Of a stretch of DNA of 64,000 nucleotides, positions 18,228 through 25,827 are shown in pieces (positions within the stretch are counted from its first letter, which is position 1; each line of letters starts with the position of its first letter). The stretch is taken from assembly GCF_003634615.1 (NCBI RefSeq), contig NZ_RBKX01000001.1:2418001-2482000 (forward strand), in the 5' to 3' direction. Below the pieces are notes generated by a model that saw only the letters and a list, made by a program, of their open reading frames with translations, had not been told where the DNA came from and did no database searches. The DNA is from Flavobacterium sp. 102 (GTDB taxonomy: Bacteria > Bacteroidota > Bacteroidia > Flavobacteriales > Flavobacteriaceae). Both the position numbers and the translations under genes were made by a program.

Positions 18228-19184
18228 ATGAGTACCGAGATTGAAGACAGACTCAAAAAAATTCCTGTAGTCAAACAATTGGTTTTGTTGTTGCAAAAAG
18301 TACAATTGCCTTGGCTTCACGGTTTGTCACTTTATGATTTAATCGAAATTTATTTCATCGGTGTTTTTGAAGGCGCTATATCTTATAGAGCTGCGGCGAT
18401 TGCTTGGAGTTTTTTTATGGCTTTGTTTCCTTTTATGCTGTTTATTTTAAACTTGATTCCTTACATTCCGATTGAAGGTTTTCAAGAGGATTTTTTAAGC
18501 TTTGTCCAACAAAGTGTACCACCAACCACCTATGATGCAATTGCTGTGATTATTGAAGATATTTTACACAATAGTAACAGCGGTTTAATCTCTACCGGAT
18601 TTTTCATGGCGATTTTATTGATGACCAATGGTGTGAATGCTATTCTAGGCGGATTTGAGAGTTCACATCACATTGATATTTTATCAAAGAGAAAATTTTT
18701 CAGACAGTATTTTGTGTCGCTCGGTCTTTCTATTTTGTTGTCAATGGTATTGATAATAACCGTAGCGGCGATAGTCGTTTTTGAGGTTTTTATTCAAAAG
18801 ACAAAATTGCAAGATGTGCTTTCGGATAATATTCCATTGATTGAAATGGGAAGGTATATTTTTGTGATTTTAATGATTTTGATTACGACATCTTTGTTGT
18901 TTAAATTCGGAATTAAAAGAGATGCAAAACGATCATTCATATCTATCGGTTCCGTTTTCACCACTATTCTAATCATAATTTCTTCCTATTTCTTTGGCAT
19001 TTGGGTAGTGAAGTTTTCAAAATATAATGAACTTTATGGTTCAATCGGGACTTTGTTGGTTGTCATGTTTTATCTTTGGCTAAATTGTATAGTATTGCTT
19101 TTAGGGTTTGATTTAAACGCGTCAATCAATCACATCAAGCGAGAAAAACAGAAGGAATTAGAATATCAAGAAACCCAACAATAG
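18228..19184 (+). CDS. YihY/BrkB family membrane protein
   Basis: Inner-membrane protein of 318 aa with about six helices. Typical family segments are visible: SYRAAAIAWSFFMALFPFML, IIEDILHNSNSGLISTGF, NAILGGFES and the C-terminal YGSIGTLLVVMFYLWLNCIVLLLGFDLNA. The name ribonuclease BN was once applied to the family but RNase BN is a different protein; transport or envelope roles are likely but undefined. The C-terminus is charged. It is coupled to nadC. An interspersed repeat begins a few bases after its stop. Confidence 0.88.
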   Translation: MSTEIEDRLKKIPVVKQLVLLLQKVQLPWLHGLSLYDLIEIYFIGVFEGAISYRAAAIAWSFFMALFPFMLFILNLIPYIPIEGFQEDFLSFVQQSVPPTTYDAIAVIIEDILHNSNSGLISTGFFMAILLMTNGVNAILGGFESSHHIDILSKRKFFRQYFVSLGLSILLSMVLIITVAAIVVFEVFIQKTKLQDVLSDNIPLIEMGRYIFVILMILITTSLLFKFGIKRDAKRSFISIGSVFTTILIIISSYFFGIWVVKFSKYNELYGSIGTLLVVMFYLWLNCIVLLLGFDLNASINHIKREKQKELEYQETQQ

Positions 19185-19198
19185 GGCATTTTTTAAAC

Positions 19199-19260
19199 GC
19201 AATACCTGCCATTCGCTCTATCTCGTCCCAAAAGACGAAATGCCGCTGCTGTCAGGGTTA
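19199..19260 (+). repeat. Bipartite hairpin repeat, copy A
   Basis: 5' arm with GCAATACCTGCC and CTCTATCT, core hairpin TCGTC (19223-19227) / GACGA (19234-19238), 3' arm AATGCCGCTGCTGTCAGGG. Outer stem CCTG/CAGG. Same architecture as 23838-23983 and 54653-54743. The copy is flanked by 13-bp direct repeats GCATTTTTTAAAC (19186-19198, 19276-19288). Confidence 0.65.
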
Positions 19261-19296
19261 AAACTCAAACTTTTCGCATTTTTTAAACTTTCCGCC

Positions 19297-21747
19297 ATGT
19301 CTTTTTTTATTGAAGTTATCATTCCGCTTTCTTTATCTAAAACCTTTACATACAAGGTTTCGGAAGCAGAATATAATTTCATTTTTAAAGGAATGCGAAT
19401 TGCGGTTCCCTTTGGCAAAAACAAAATCTACACGGCGCTTGTAATCGATTTGCATCAAAACGCACCAACACTTTACGAAGCCAAAGAAATCCATCAAATC
19501 CTTGACGAGAAACCTATTGTAAACGAATTTCAAATCAACCTTTGGTTTTGGATTGCCTCTTATTATATGTGCAACATTGGCGATGTGTATCGCGGTGCTT
19601 TGCCATCGGCTTTGTTGTTGGAAAGCGAAACGATTATTTCACAACGGAAAGAAACTTTTGTCGATGAAACCGATTTGTCCGATGATGAATTTTTGGTTTA
19701 TGAAGCTTTACAACATCAGTCCTCGTTGAAGGTTCAAAATATCATTGACATTCTCAACAAAAAAACGGTTTTTCCGGTGATTCAAAAGTTGATTCATAAA
19801 AACATCATTTCGCTTGAAGAGGAAATACAAGAAGAGTATAAGCCTAAACTCATTCGCTATATTCGTTTGCACGAAAATTATTTGGCAGAAGAAAAACTGA
19901 TTGAACTTTTAGATAGTTTAAAATCTGAAAAAAGGAAAAATTTAGTGCTTCAGTATTTCCAATGGCAAGCGCAGGAAAAAAAACCAATTTCAGTTAAACA
20001 ATTAATTGAAACTGCACAATCATCAACAGCCATTGTAAAAGCGTTGATAGAGAAAGGCGTTTTTGAAGAATATTACATCCAGGAAGACAGGGTTAATTTT
20101 GATAAAAATAAACTCGATAATCAATTGTCTTTAAGTGAAGCGCAGCAAAATGCTTTTAATGAAATTGAAAATGTATTTCTAGAAAAAGATGTTTGTTTAT
20201 TGCATGGTGTAACTTCCAGTGGAAAGACTGAAATTTATACCAAACTCATAGAAAACTACATTGCTGACGGAAAACAAGTTTTGTATTTATTACCCGAAAT
20301 AGCTTTAACCACGCAATTGGTTTCGCGCTTGACAAAACATTTTGGTAATAAAGTCGCTGTTTTTCATTCGAAGTACAGTAATAATGAACGAGTAGAAGTT
20401 TGGAACCAAGTTTTAAATTCTTCCGAAAAAGCACAAGTGGTGATAGGAGCAAGGTCGGCTTTGTTTTTACCATTTTCGAATTTGGGTTTAATCATTGTGG
20501 ATGAAGAACACGAACCAACGTTCAAACAACAAGATCCGGCACCGCGATATCATGCCCGCGATTCAGCTATAGTTTTGGCTAATGCGCATCAATCTAAAGT
20601 TTTATTAGGTTCGGCTACGCCAAGTATTGAAACCTATTATAATGCGACTTCGGGAAAATTTGGTTTTGTGAGTTTAAAAGAACGTTTCGGAAAAGTGCAA
20701 ATGCCCGAAATTGAATTGGTTGATTTGAAAGACAGTTATTTCAGGAAGAAAATGAAAGGTCATTTCAGCTTGACTTTAATCGAAGAAATCACCGAAGCTT
20801 TTGCTAATAACGAACAGGTAATTTTATTCCAAAATCGACGTGGCTTTTCACCGGTATTGGAATGCATGACTTGTGGTCATGTACCGCAGTGTCCGCAATG
20901 CGATGTGAGTTTGACGTATCATAAATATAAAAACCAATTGCGTTGTCATTACTGCGGTTACAATATGGCGAAGCCTTCGAATTGTCATGTTTGCTCCAGC
21001 GTTGACTTGGAAACGAAAGGTTTTGGCACAGAGCAAATCGAATTGGAATTAGCCGAATTATTTCCGAATAAGAATGTCAAGCGCATGGACCAAGACACGA
21101 CACGCGGCAAATACAGTTTCGAAAAAATCATTGACGGATTTAAAAACCGTGAAATTGATGTTTTAGTCGGCACGCAAATGTTGGCGAAAGGACTAGATTT
21201 TGACAATGTGTCTTTAGTTGGAATCATGAACGCTGACAATATGTTGTATCATCCCGATTTTAGGGCTTTTGAAAGAAGTTACCAAATGATGACACAAGTT
21301 TCCGGACGATCGGGTAGAAGTGAGAAAAGAGGAAAAGTAATTATCCAAACTTATAATCCGTTGCACAATGTGATTCAGCAAGTCACTAATAACGATTATG
21401 AAGGCATGTATAAGGAGCAATTGTATGAACGAAAGATTTACTATTATCCGCCTTTTTATCGCTTGATAAAGCTTACCATGAAGCATCGTGATTTTGATAA
21501 ACTCAAAGAAGGTTCGATGTGGTTGTTTCAGGTATTGCAACAAAATTTATCGATTCCTGTTCTTGGTCCGGAAGAACCTGCAATTAGTCGCATTCGAAAT
21601 GAATACATTCGTACGATTATGATTAAAATTCCAAGCGATACGCCATTACAAGGTACAAAAAAAACTATCCAGAAAGTACTGAATAGTTTTGATGTAGTAC
21701 CGCAATACAGAACAATTAAGGTTACTGTAAATGTCGATTTTTATTGA
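19297..21747 (+). CDS. priA: Primosomal protein N' (PriA helicase)
   Basis: 3'-5' DNA helicase that reloads the replisome at stalled forks. The 816-aa protein has the N-terminal fork-binding domain (1-100), Walker A in HGVTSSGKTEIYT, the DEEH box (IIVDEEHEPTFKQQD), GSATPSIET, and eight cysteines in four CxxC pairs that bind two zinc ions (CMTCGHVPQCPQC and CHYCGY ... CHVC). LAKGLDFDNVSLVGI and SGRSGR are motifs V and VI. I chose ATG 19297 (MSFFIEVIIPLSL, as in the family); the ATG at 19240 lies in repeat-derived sequence and adds 19 unrelated residues. Confidence 0.97.
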   Translation: MSFFIEVIIPLSLSKTFTYKVSEAEYNFIFKGMRIAVPFGKNKIYTALVIDLHQNAPTLYEAKEIHQILDEKPIVNEFQINLWFWIASYYMCNIGDVYRGALPSALLLESETIISQRKETFVDETDLSDDEFLVYEALQHQSSLKVQNIIDILNKKTVFPVIQKLIHKNIISLEEEIQEEYKPKLIRYIRLHENYLAEEKLIELLDSLKSEKRKNLVLQYFQWQAQEKKPISVKQLIETAQSSTAIVKALIEKGVFEEYYIQEDRVNFDKNKLDNQLSLSEAQQNAFNEIENVFLEKDVCLLHGVTSSGKTEIYTKLIENYIADGKQVLYLLPEIALTTQLVSRLTKHFGNKVAVFHSKYSNNERVEVWNQVLNSSEKAQVVIGARSALFLPFSNLGLIIVDEEHEPTFKQQDPAPRYHARDSAIVLANAHQSKVLLGSATPSIETYYNATSGKFGFVSLKERFGKVQMPEIELVDLKDSYFRKKMKGHFSLTLIEEITEAFANNEQVILFQNRRGFSPVLECMTCGHVPQCPQCDVSLTYHKYKNQLRCHYCGYNMAKPSNCHVCSSVDLETKGFGTEQIELELAELFPNKNVKRMDQDTTRGKYSFEKIIDGFKNREIDVLVGTQMLAKGLDFDNVSLVGIMNADNMLYHPDFRAFERSYQMMTQVSGRSGRSEKRGKVIIQTYNPLHNVIQQVTNNDYEGMYKEQLYERKIYYYPPFYRLIKLTMKHRDFDKLKEGSMWLFQVLQQNLSIPVLGPEEPAISRIRNEYIRTIMIKIPSDTPLQGTKKTIQKVLNSFDVVPQYRTIKVTVNVDFY

Positions 21748-21753
21748 GTAATT

Positions 21754-22449
21754 TTAAGCAATAGCTAAAGCTTTAATTAAATCTTCTTTTTTGTTACGGC
21801 TTAAAGGAATTTTAGTGAGACCAATTTCCGCAAACTTACTGTTGAAACGTTCTACCTTATCAATGTTAATGATATAAGATTTGTGAACTCTGATGAATTT
21901 TTCTTTCGATAAATCCTGTTCAAATGATTTCATTGTAGAAAGTACGAGGTTACTATCTTCTTCCGTTACTACTTTTACATAATCTCCGTAAGCTTCAATC
22001 CACTTAATTTTATTGGTATACACTTTAAGTTTCTTAAGGTTGCTCTTAATAAAGATATGTTCTCCTTCTTCTTCTTGATTTTCTTTCTTAAGCATATGGA
22101 AATCCATTGCTCTTCTAACAGAAGCATTAAAACGATCTAAGGCTATCGGTTTTTGTAGGTAATCCGTAGCATCATAATCGAACGCTTTCATAGCGTATTC
22201 CGCTTTTGACGTGATAAAAATAATTTGGGGTTTTACTTTTAATCCGTCAAGAAAATCAAAACCACTGATGACCGGCATCTCAATATCGAGAAAGATTAAA
22301 TCAACAGTATGAACCGACATGCAATTTTTTGCTTCAATTGCATTAGAAAAATCACCTACTAAATGTAAATTGGGGTGATTATTTACTAACTTTGCAATGA
22401 TCATCCTTTGAATGGAACTATCATCAACAACGACACAATTTAGTTTCAT
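21754..22449 (-). CDS. LytTR-family response regulator
   Basis: 231-aa two-component regulator. The receiver domain (1-120) has Asp9-Asp10, phosphoacceptor Asp55 in LIFLDIEMP, Thr80 and Lys100. Residues 130-230 are a LytTR DNA-binding domain (IKWIEAYGDYVKVVTEED, KSFEQDLSKEKFIRVHKSYIIN). No LytS-type kinase is adjacent, so the partner is unknown. It stands alone between priA (convergent, six bases apart) and the divergent rpsF operon. Targets cannot be read from this window. Confidence 0.93.
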   Translation of the reverse strand: MKLNCVVVDDSSIQRMIIAKLVNNHPNLHLVGDFSNAIEAKNCMSVHTVDLIFLDIEMPVISGFDFLDGLKVKPQIIFITSKAEYAMKAFDYDATDYLQKPIALDRFNASVRRAMDFHMLKKENQEEEGEHIFIKSNLKKLKVYTNKIKWIEAYGDYVKVVTEEDSNLVLSTMKSFEQDLSKEKFIRVHKSYIINIDKVERFNSKFAEIGLTKIPLSRNKKEDLIKALAIA

Positions 22450-22577
22450 AATATTATTTATTATAGATTTGGAATTGTAAAAATAACACCTTTTTTTTAA
22501 TCCACCTAACGTTTCGTCGATTATTTTTGCTTTTAAACGTTATTTTTTACTTTTAGACGATTTCTCTTCTTTGTCTA

Positions 22578-22607
22578 TTGAATTTCAGAAAACATTTTAT
22601 ATCTTCG
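22578..22607 (+). promoter_or_regulatory. Promoter of the rpsF-rpsR-rplI operon
   Basis: TTG 22578-22580, 19-bp spacer, TATCTTCG 22600-22607 (one mismatch to TAnnTTTG). Leader of about 25-30 nt, AT-rich, no Shine-Dalgarno. Confidence 0.75.
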
Positions 22608-22637
22608 CGCCCAATTTAAAATTTAACAAAATTTATT

Positions 22638-22979
22638 ATGAATCATTACGAAACTGTTTTCATCTTAAATCCCGTTTTATCTGAAGTTCAGGTAAAGGAA
22701 ACAGTAAGCAAATTTGAAGATTTTCTTACTGCTAAAGGAGCAACGATGGTATCTAAAGAGGATTGGGGCTTAAAAAAATTAGCTTACGAAATCCAAAACA
22801 AGAAAAGTGGTTTTTACCACTTATTCGAATTCCAAGTATCAGGAGAAGCTCTTATTGCTTTTGAAACTGAGTTTAGACGTGACGAAAGAGTTATGCGTTT
22901 CTTAACAGTAAGTTTAGACAAACACGCAATCTCTTGGGCAGAAAGAAGAAGAACTAAATTAAAAGCAACAAAAGCGTAA
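22638..22979 (+). CDS. rpsF: 30S ribosomal protein S6
   Basis: Small-subunit protein that pairs with S18 on the platform. The 113-aa sequence shows the S6 fold: [18 protein letters not shown], the [19 protein letters not shown] strand region and the [13 protein letters not shown] strand. First gene of the operon, with rpsR starting two bases after its stop. Confidence 0.98.
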   Translation: MNHYETVFILNPVLSEVQVKETVSKFEDFLTAKGATMVSKEDWGLKKLAYEIQNKKSGFYHLFEFQVSGEALIAFETEFRRDERVMRFLTVSLDKHAISWAERRRTKLKATKA

Positions 22980-22981
22980 TT

Positions 22982-23278
22982 ATGGCAACTTTACAACAAT
23001 CCGCTTCAGGAAAAAAGGACGGAGATATCAGATATCTTACTCCATTGAATATTGAAACTAACAAAACTAAAAAGTATTGTCGTTTCAAAAAATCAGGTAT
23101 CAAATATGTAGATTACAAAGATCCTGACTTCTTATTGAAATTCGTAAACGAACAAGGTAAAATTTTACCAAGACGTTTAACCGGAACTTCATTGAAATAC
23201 CAAAGAAAAGTGTCTGTAGCTGTTAAAAGAGCGCGTCACTTAGCTTTAATGCCATACGTGGCCGATTTATTAAAATAA
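22982..23278 (+). CDS. rpsR: 30S ribosomal protein S18
   Basis: Binds S6 and 16S rRNA. 98 aa with the S18 core [41 protein letters not shown] and [13 protein letters not shown]. An N-terminal extension of about 20 residues is longer than in E. coli (75 aa). The spacer to rplI can fold into two nested hairpins. Confidence 0.98.
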   Translation: MATLQQSASGKKDGDIRYLTPLNIETNKTKKYCRFKKSGIKYVDYKDPDFLLKFVNEQGKILPRRLTGTSLKYQRKVSVAVKRARHLALMPYVADLLK

Positions 23279-23291
23279 TATTTAAACAATA

Positions 23292-23344
23292 GTTGTTGGT
23301 TTCCCGTTAATCGGAACCTAACTTCTCTAATAAAGGACAACAAC
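23292..23344 (+). promoter_or_regulatory. Nested hairpin in the rpsR-rplI spacer
   Basis: GTTGTTG (23292-23298) is perfectly complementary to CAACAAC (23338-23344), which touches the rplI ATG. Inside, GGTTTCC pairs with GGAACC around cgttaatc with one bulged base. The SD-like AAAGGA lies next to the closing stem. It could limit rplI translation; no known ribosomal-protein leader motif was recognised. Confidence 0.45.
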
Positions 23345-23785
23345 ATGGAATTGATCTTAAAACAAGACGTTCAGAATTTAGGATTTAAAGATGACGTAGT
23401 AACAGTAAAAAACGGTTACGGTCGTAATTTCTTAATCCCGCAAGGTTTTGCTCAATTGGCAACACCATCTGCAAAAAAAGTTTTAGCTGAAAATTTAAAA
23501 CAAAGAGCTTATAAAGAAGCTAAAATTGTTGATGATGCTAAAAAAATCGCAGAAGCTTTAAAAGCTTTAGAGATTAAAATCACAGCAAAAGCTGGTGGAG
23601 AAAAATTATTCGGTTCAATCACTAACATCGATATCGCTTCGGCTTTAGAGACTGCAGGTCAACCAATCGATAGAAAATTCATCACTAGTGGTGTTGTTAA
23701 ACGTACCGGTAAATATGCTGCTACTGTAAGATTACACAGAGAAGTGGTTATCGAATTACCATACGAAATTGTAGCTGAGAAATAA
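23345..23785 (+). CDS. rplI: 50S ribosomal protein L9
   Basis: Large-subunit protein with two domains. The 146-aa sequence has the N-terminal rRNA-binding domain ELILKQDVQNLGFKDDVVTV, NGYGRNFLIPQGFA, a long connecting helix (about 45-75), and the C-terminal domain (GGEKLFGSITNIDIA, VKRTGKYAATVRLHREVVIEL). Last gene of the operon; a terminator begins 20 nt after its stop. Confidence 0.98.
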   Translation: MELILKQDVQNLGFKDDVVTVKNGYGRNFLIPQGFAQLATPSAKKVLAENLKQRAYKEAKIVDDAKKIAEALKALEIKITAKAGGEKLFGSITNIDIASALETAGQPIDRKFITSGVVKRTGKYAATVRLHREVVIELPYEIVAEK

Positions 23786-23804
23786 TATTTCAACATACAA
23801 AGTA

Positions 23805-23834
23805 AAAGTCCCGATTCGCGTCGGGATTTTTTTT
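23805..23834 (+). terminator. Terminator of the rpsF-rpsR-rplI operon
   Basis: AAAGTCCCGA / TCGGGATTTT stem around TTCGCG, followed by a T run. Confidence 0.9.
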
Positions 23835-23837
23835 TGA

Positions 23838-23983
23838 AGCTTTTTCCCGTTTTCCATTACAATCTTTTATGAATTACCACGGGTTAAAACCCATGGCAAT
23901 TCATAAAAGGATTTTTATTGCAAACACGAAGTGTTCATCAAACTCCAATGAAAATTAAAGTATTGTGAGATAATCGGGGCTAG
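23838..23983 (+). repeat. Bipartite hairpin repeat, copy B (interrupted)
   Basis: 5' arm GCTTTTTCCCG ... AATCT, core hairpin CTTTTATGAATT (23864-23875) / AATTCATAAAAG (23898-23909) with a further GGGTT/AACCC stem inside, then GATTTTTATTGCAA. About 48 extra bases, starting with the small hairpin AACACGAAGTGTT, separate this from the terminal ATCGGGGCTAGG. Outer stem CCCG/CGGG. Confidence 0.65.
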
Positions 23984-24034
23984 GCTTTAATACTAAAACA
24001 AAAAAAACTTAGTCACTCGGCAACTTTAAAAAAT

Positions 24035-24508
24035 ATGAAATACAAAAGACTAACCAAAGAACAATTTGAAGCCTTGCACCAAGAATTTAGTAATTTCTTG
24101 GCAACACAATCTATAGATAAAGGAGAATGGGATAAAATCAAAGCGGATAACCCGGAAGTAGCCGAACAAGAATTAGATGTTTTCTCTGATTTAATTTGGG
24201 AAGGCGTTTTGAGTAATGCACAATATTTAGAACATTTCTCCAAAAATCACATTTTCCTTTTTCATTGTCAAGAAAAATTCATTCAGTCTATCGTTTTGAA
24301 AGCTTTAGAGCCTGAAGTTAATTTTTTGGAAAAAGAAGGTTTACAATGGCTAAGCGACAATTTGTTTACCGATACCGTTGAAATCCATTTAGGTAAAAAA
24401 GAATACGAAGACAATCGCAATACCTCCATATTTGATTTGATTACCCAGGGCGCTATCTTAAGCGACGGGCAGTTATACCTTCAAATCAACGGTATTATTC
24501 AGTCGTAA
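24035..24508 (+). CDS. Conserved flavobacterial protein (probably DUF6495)
   Basis: 157-aa acidic soluble protein, no signal peptide or membrane segment. I associate MKYKRLTKEQFEALHQEFSN and the spacing of Trp and acidic residues with DUF6495, a family of unknown function in Flavobacteriaceae; this rests on memory. The sequence is mostly helical (EEFSNFLATQ-like segments, then WDKIKADNPEVAEQELDVFSD). It follows the ribosomal operon but is separated from it by a terminator and a repeat, so it is transcribed on its own. Its stop is 19 bp from the end of the convergent repressor gene. Confidence 0.7.
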   Translation: MKYKRLTKEQFEALHQEFSNFLATQSIDKGEWDKIKADNPEVAEQELDVFSDLIWEGVLSNAQYLEHFSKNHIFLFHCQEKFIQSIVLKALEPEVNFLEKEGLQWLSDNLFTDTVEIHLGKKEYEDNRNTSIFDLITQGAILSDGQLYLQINGIIQS

Positions 24509-24527
24509 AAATAATTGGACACTAGTG

Positions 24528-25235
24528 TTATTTAATTATAGATAGTACTTTGTCCATAATTTTTAAATTATCGTTCAGGTACTTCAATTTGCTATTGCTA
24601 CTGATGTCATAAGACAAAACCCCTTTAATTAGCCATAACTCATCGATATCGCTTTTTTCAAAAGTAATATCGTGATTTACTACATAATCGTTTTTTAATA
24701 AGAAGGTGTTCGAATCTTCTGTTATAACCAAGCGATTAATGAAAATTCCTTTCTTCTGACTTATAACAACTACTAAATCATTGTTTTTAATACTGTCAAT
24801 ATCTGTTGCTGAACAAAGTACATAAGATCGTTCTTCAATTAGAGGAAACATATTGTTGCTAACCGCTTGGAAAGCACGAGTAGATTCCCCTCTTAAAAAT
24901 GGGAAAGTATATTTTGGAAGTGTCTCCAGAATGCTTTTATTGTCTACACAATATTGAAATTGGGATTCTCTACTAACTAAGAAAGTGCCATCTTCCAGGC
25001 TGTCATAGTTTTTAGAATTTGATTTACTGTAAAAAATATCATTCAAATCAATTTCGTACAATTCGCAAATAGCGATAATTCCACTGTAGTCTAATGTGTC
25101 TCTCTTTTTCCAAGAAGAAATGGTATTTGGCTTTACATTTAGGATTTCTGAAAGCTCTATGTCAGTTCGTACTTTTAGGGCAAATTTTAATTTTTGTAAA
25201 ATTAAATTCGCATTTTGAGATGTTTTCTCTTGCAT
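24528..25235 (-). CDS. CI/S24-like transcriptional repressor with degenerate peptidase domain
   Basis: 235-aa regulator. Residues 8-68 form the phage-CI-type helix-turn-helix (LSEILNVKPNTISSWKKRDTLDYS). Residues 105-215 have the LexA/UmuD S24 fold pattern (FQAVSNNMFPLIEERSYVLCS, NNDLVVVISQKKGIFINRL). At the place of the catalytic GDSM serine stands SNNM, and the Lys of the usual VKRL is Asn in INRL, so autocleavage is unlikely and the domain may serve dimerisation or ligand sensing. No phage genes surround it. Six ATACCAC sites lie in the 592 bp between it and the divergent giant surface-protein gene, which suggests it controls that gene and itself. Confidence 0.82.
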   Translation of the reverse strand: MQEKTSQNANLILQKLKFALKVRTDIELSEILNVKPNTISSWKKRDTLDYSGIIAICELYEIDLNDIFYSKSNSKNYDSLEDGTFLVSRESQFQYCVDNKSILETLPKYTFPFLRGESTRAFQAVSNNMFPLIEERSYVLCSATDIDSIKNNDLVVVISQKKGIFINRLVITEDSNTFLLKNDYVVNHDITFEKSDIDELWLIKGVLSYDISSNSKLKYLNDNLKIMDKVLSIIK

Positions 25236-25827
25236 ATTCGCAAAATGTATTATACTTTTATCCTGAGAATAAAAATATGAGTTTATATTTTTTTAATAAT
25301 TTATTACTCTAGTGGTATTCGTAGAGTTGGCAATAAGTAATAAAAAAACATTCACGATTGTGGTATTTTTTTTATCGTATAAACAAAAGTCACTATCTCA
25401 CTTTATGACTTCTAATTATGTAAGTTAATAAATTTTTAAAATTTGGGATTCATTTAAAAACAATAAATATTTTAAATTATTAATAAATTAAAATGTCAGT
25501 TAAATTAAAACAAATATATATTAATTGACCCTATAAAATAGTATATAATTAGTTAAAAATGTCATCAATGACCTATAATTAACATATTAAATCGATAAAT
25601 AACAGTACAGTTATTTTTTTTAGCTAAATAAATAAAAGAAAAGCTACAAAAAAATCATAAACCGTAAAAAAATAAAACAAAAACCGTAAAGAATATTAAA
25701 AAATATACTATTACACAATACCACCTCTGAATACCACTACCAATAAATACCACTACCAATAAATACCACACAAGCAAATAGTTAATTAAGAAATAGTTGC
25801 CCTAAATATTCACTTAAATTACTGCTA
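25236..25827. promoter_or_regulatory. 592-bp AT-rich divergent regulatory region
   Basis: No gene found. Contains GTGGTAT at 25312-25318 and 25360-25366 (repressor side) and ATACCAC at 25718, 25731, 25747 and 25763 (surface-protein side). Also a GTCAT-CA-ATGAC palindrome at 25561-25572. The middle is very AT-rich with no clear consensus promoter. Confidence 0.65.
25718..25771 (+). repeat. ATACCAC direct-repeat array (probable operator)
   Basis: Four ATACCAC words; the middle two belong to perfect 16-bp tandem units ATACCACTACCAATAA (25731-25746 and 25747-25762). The array ends about 57 bp before the ATG of the surface-protein gene. Confidence 0.7.

Noticed and set aside
19240..19296. Longer priA start at ATG 19240
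   Set aside because: The extra 19 codons come from the end of hairpin repeat A and have no PriA similarity; ATG 19297 matches the family.
24528..25235. CI-like repressor as sign of a prophage
   Set aside because: No integrase, structural, lysis or replication phage genes lie nearby; both flanks are housekeeping or T9SS genes.
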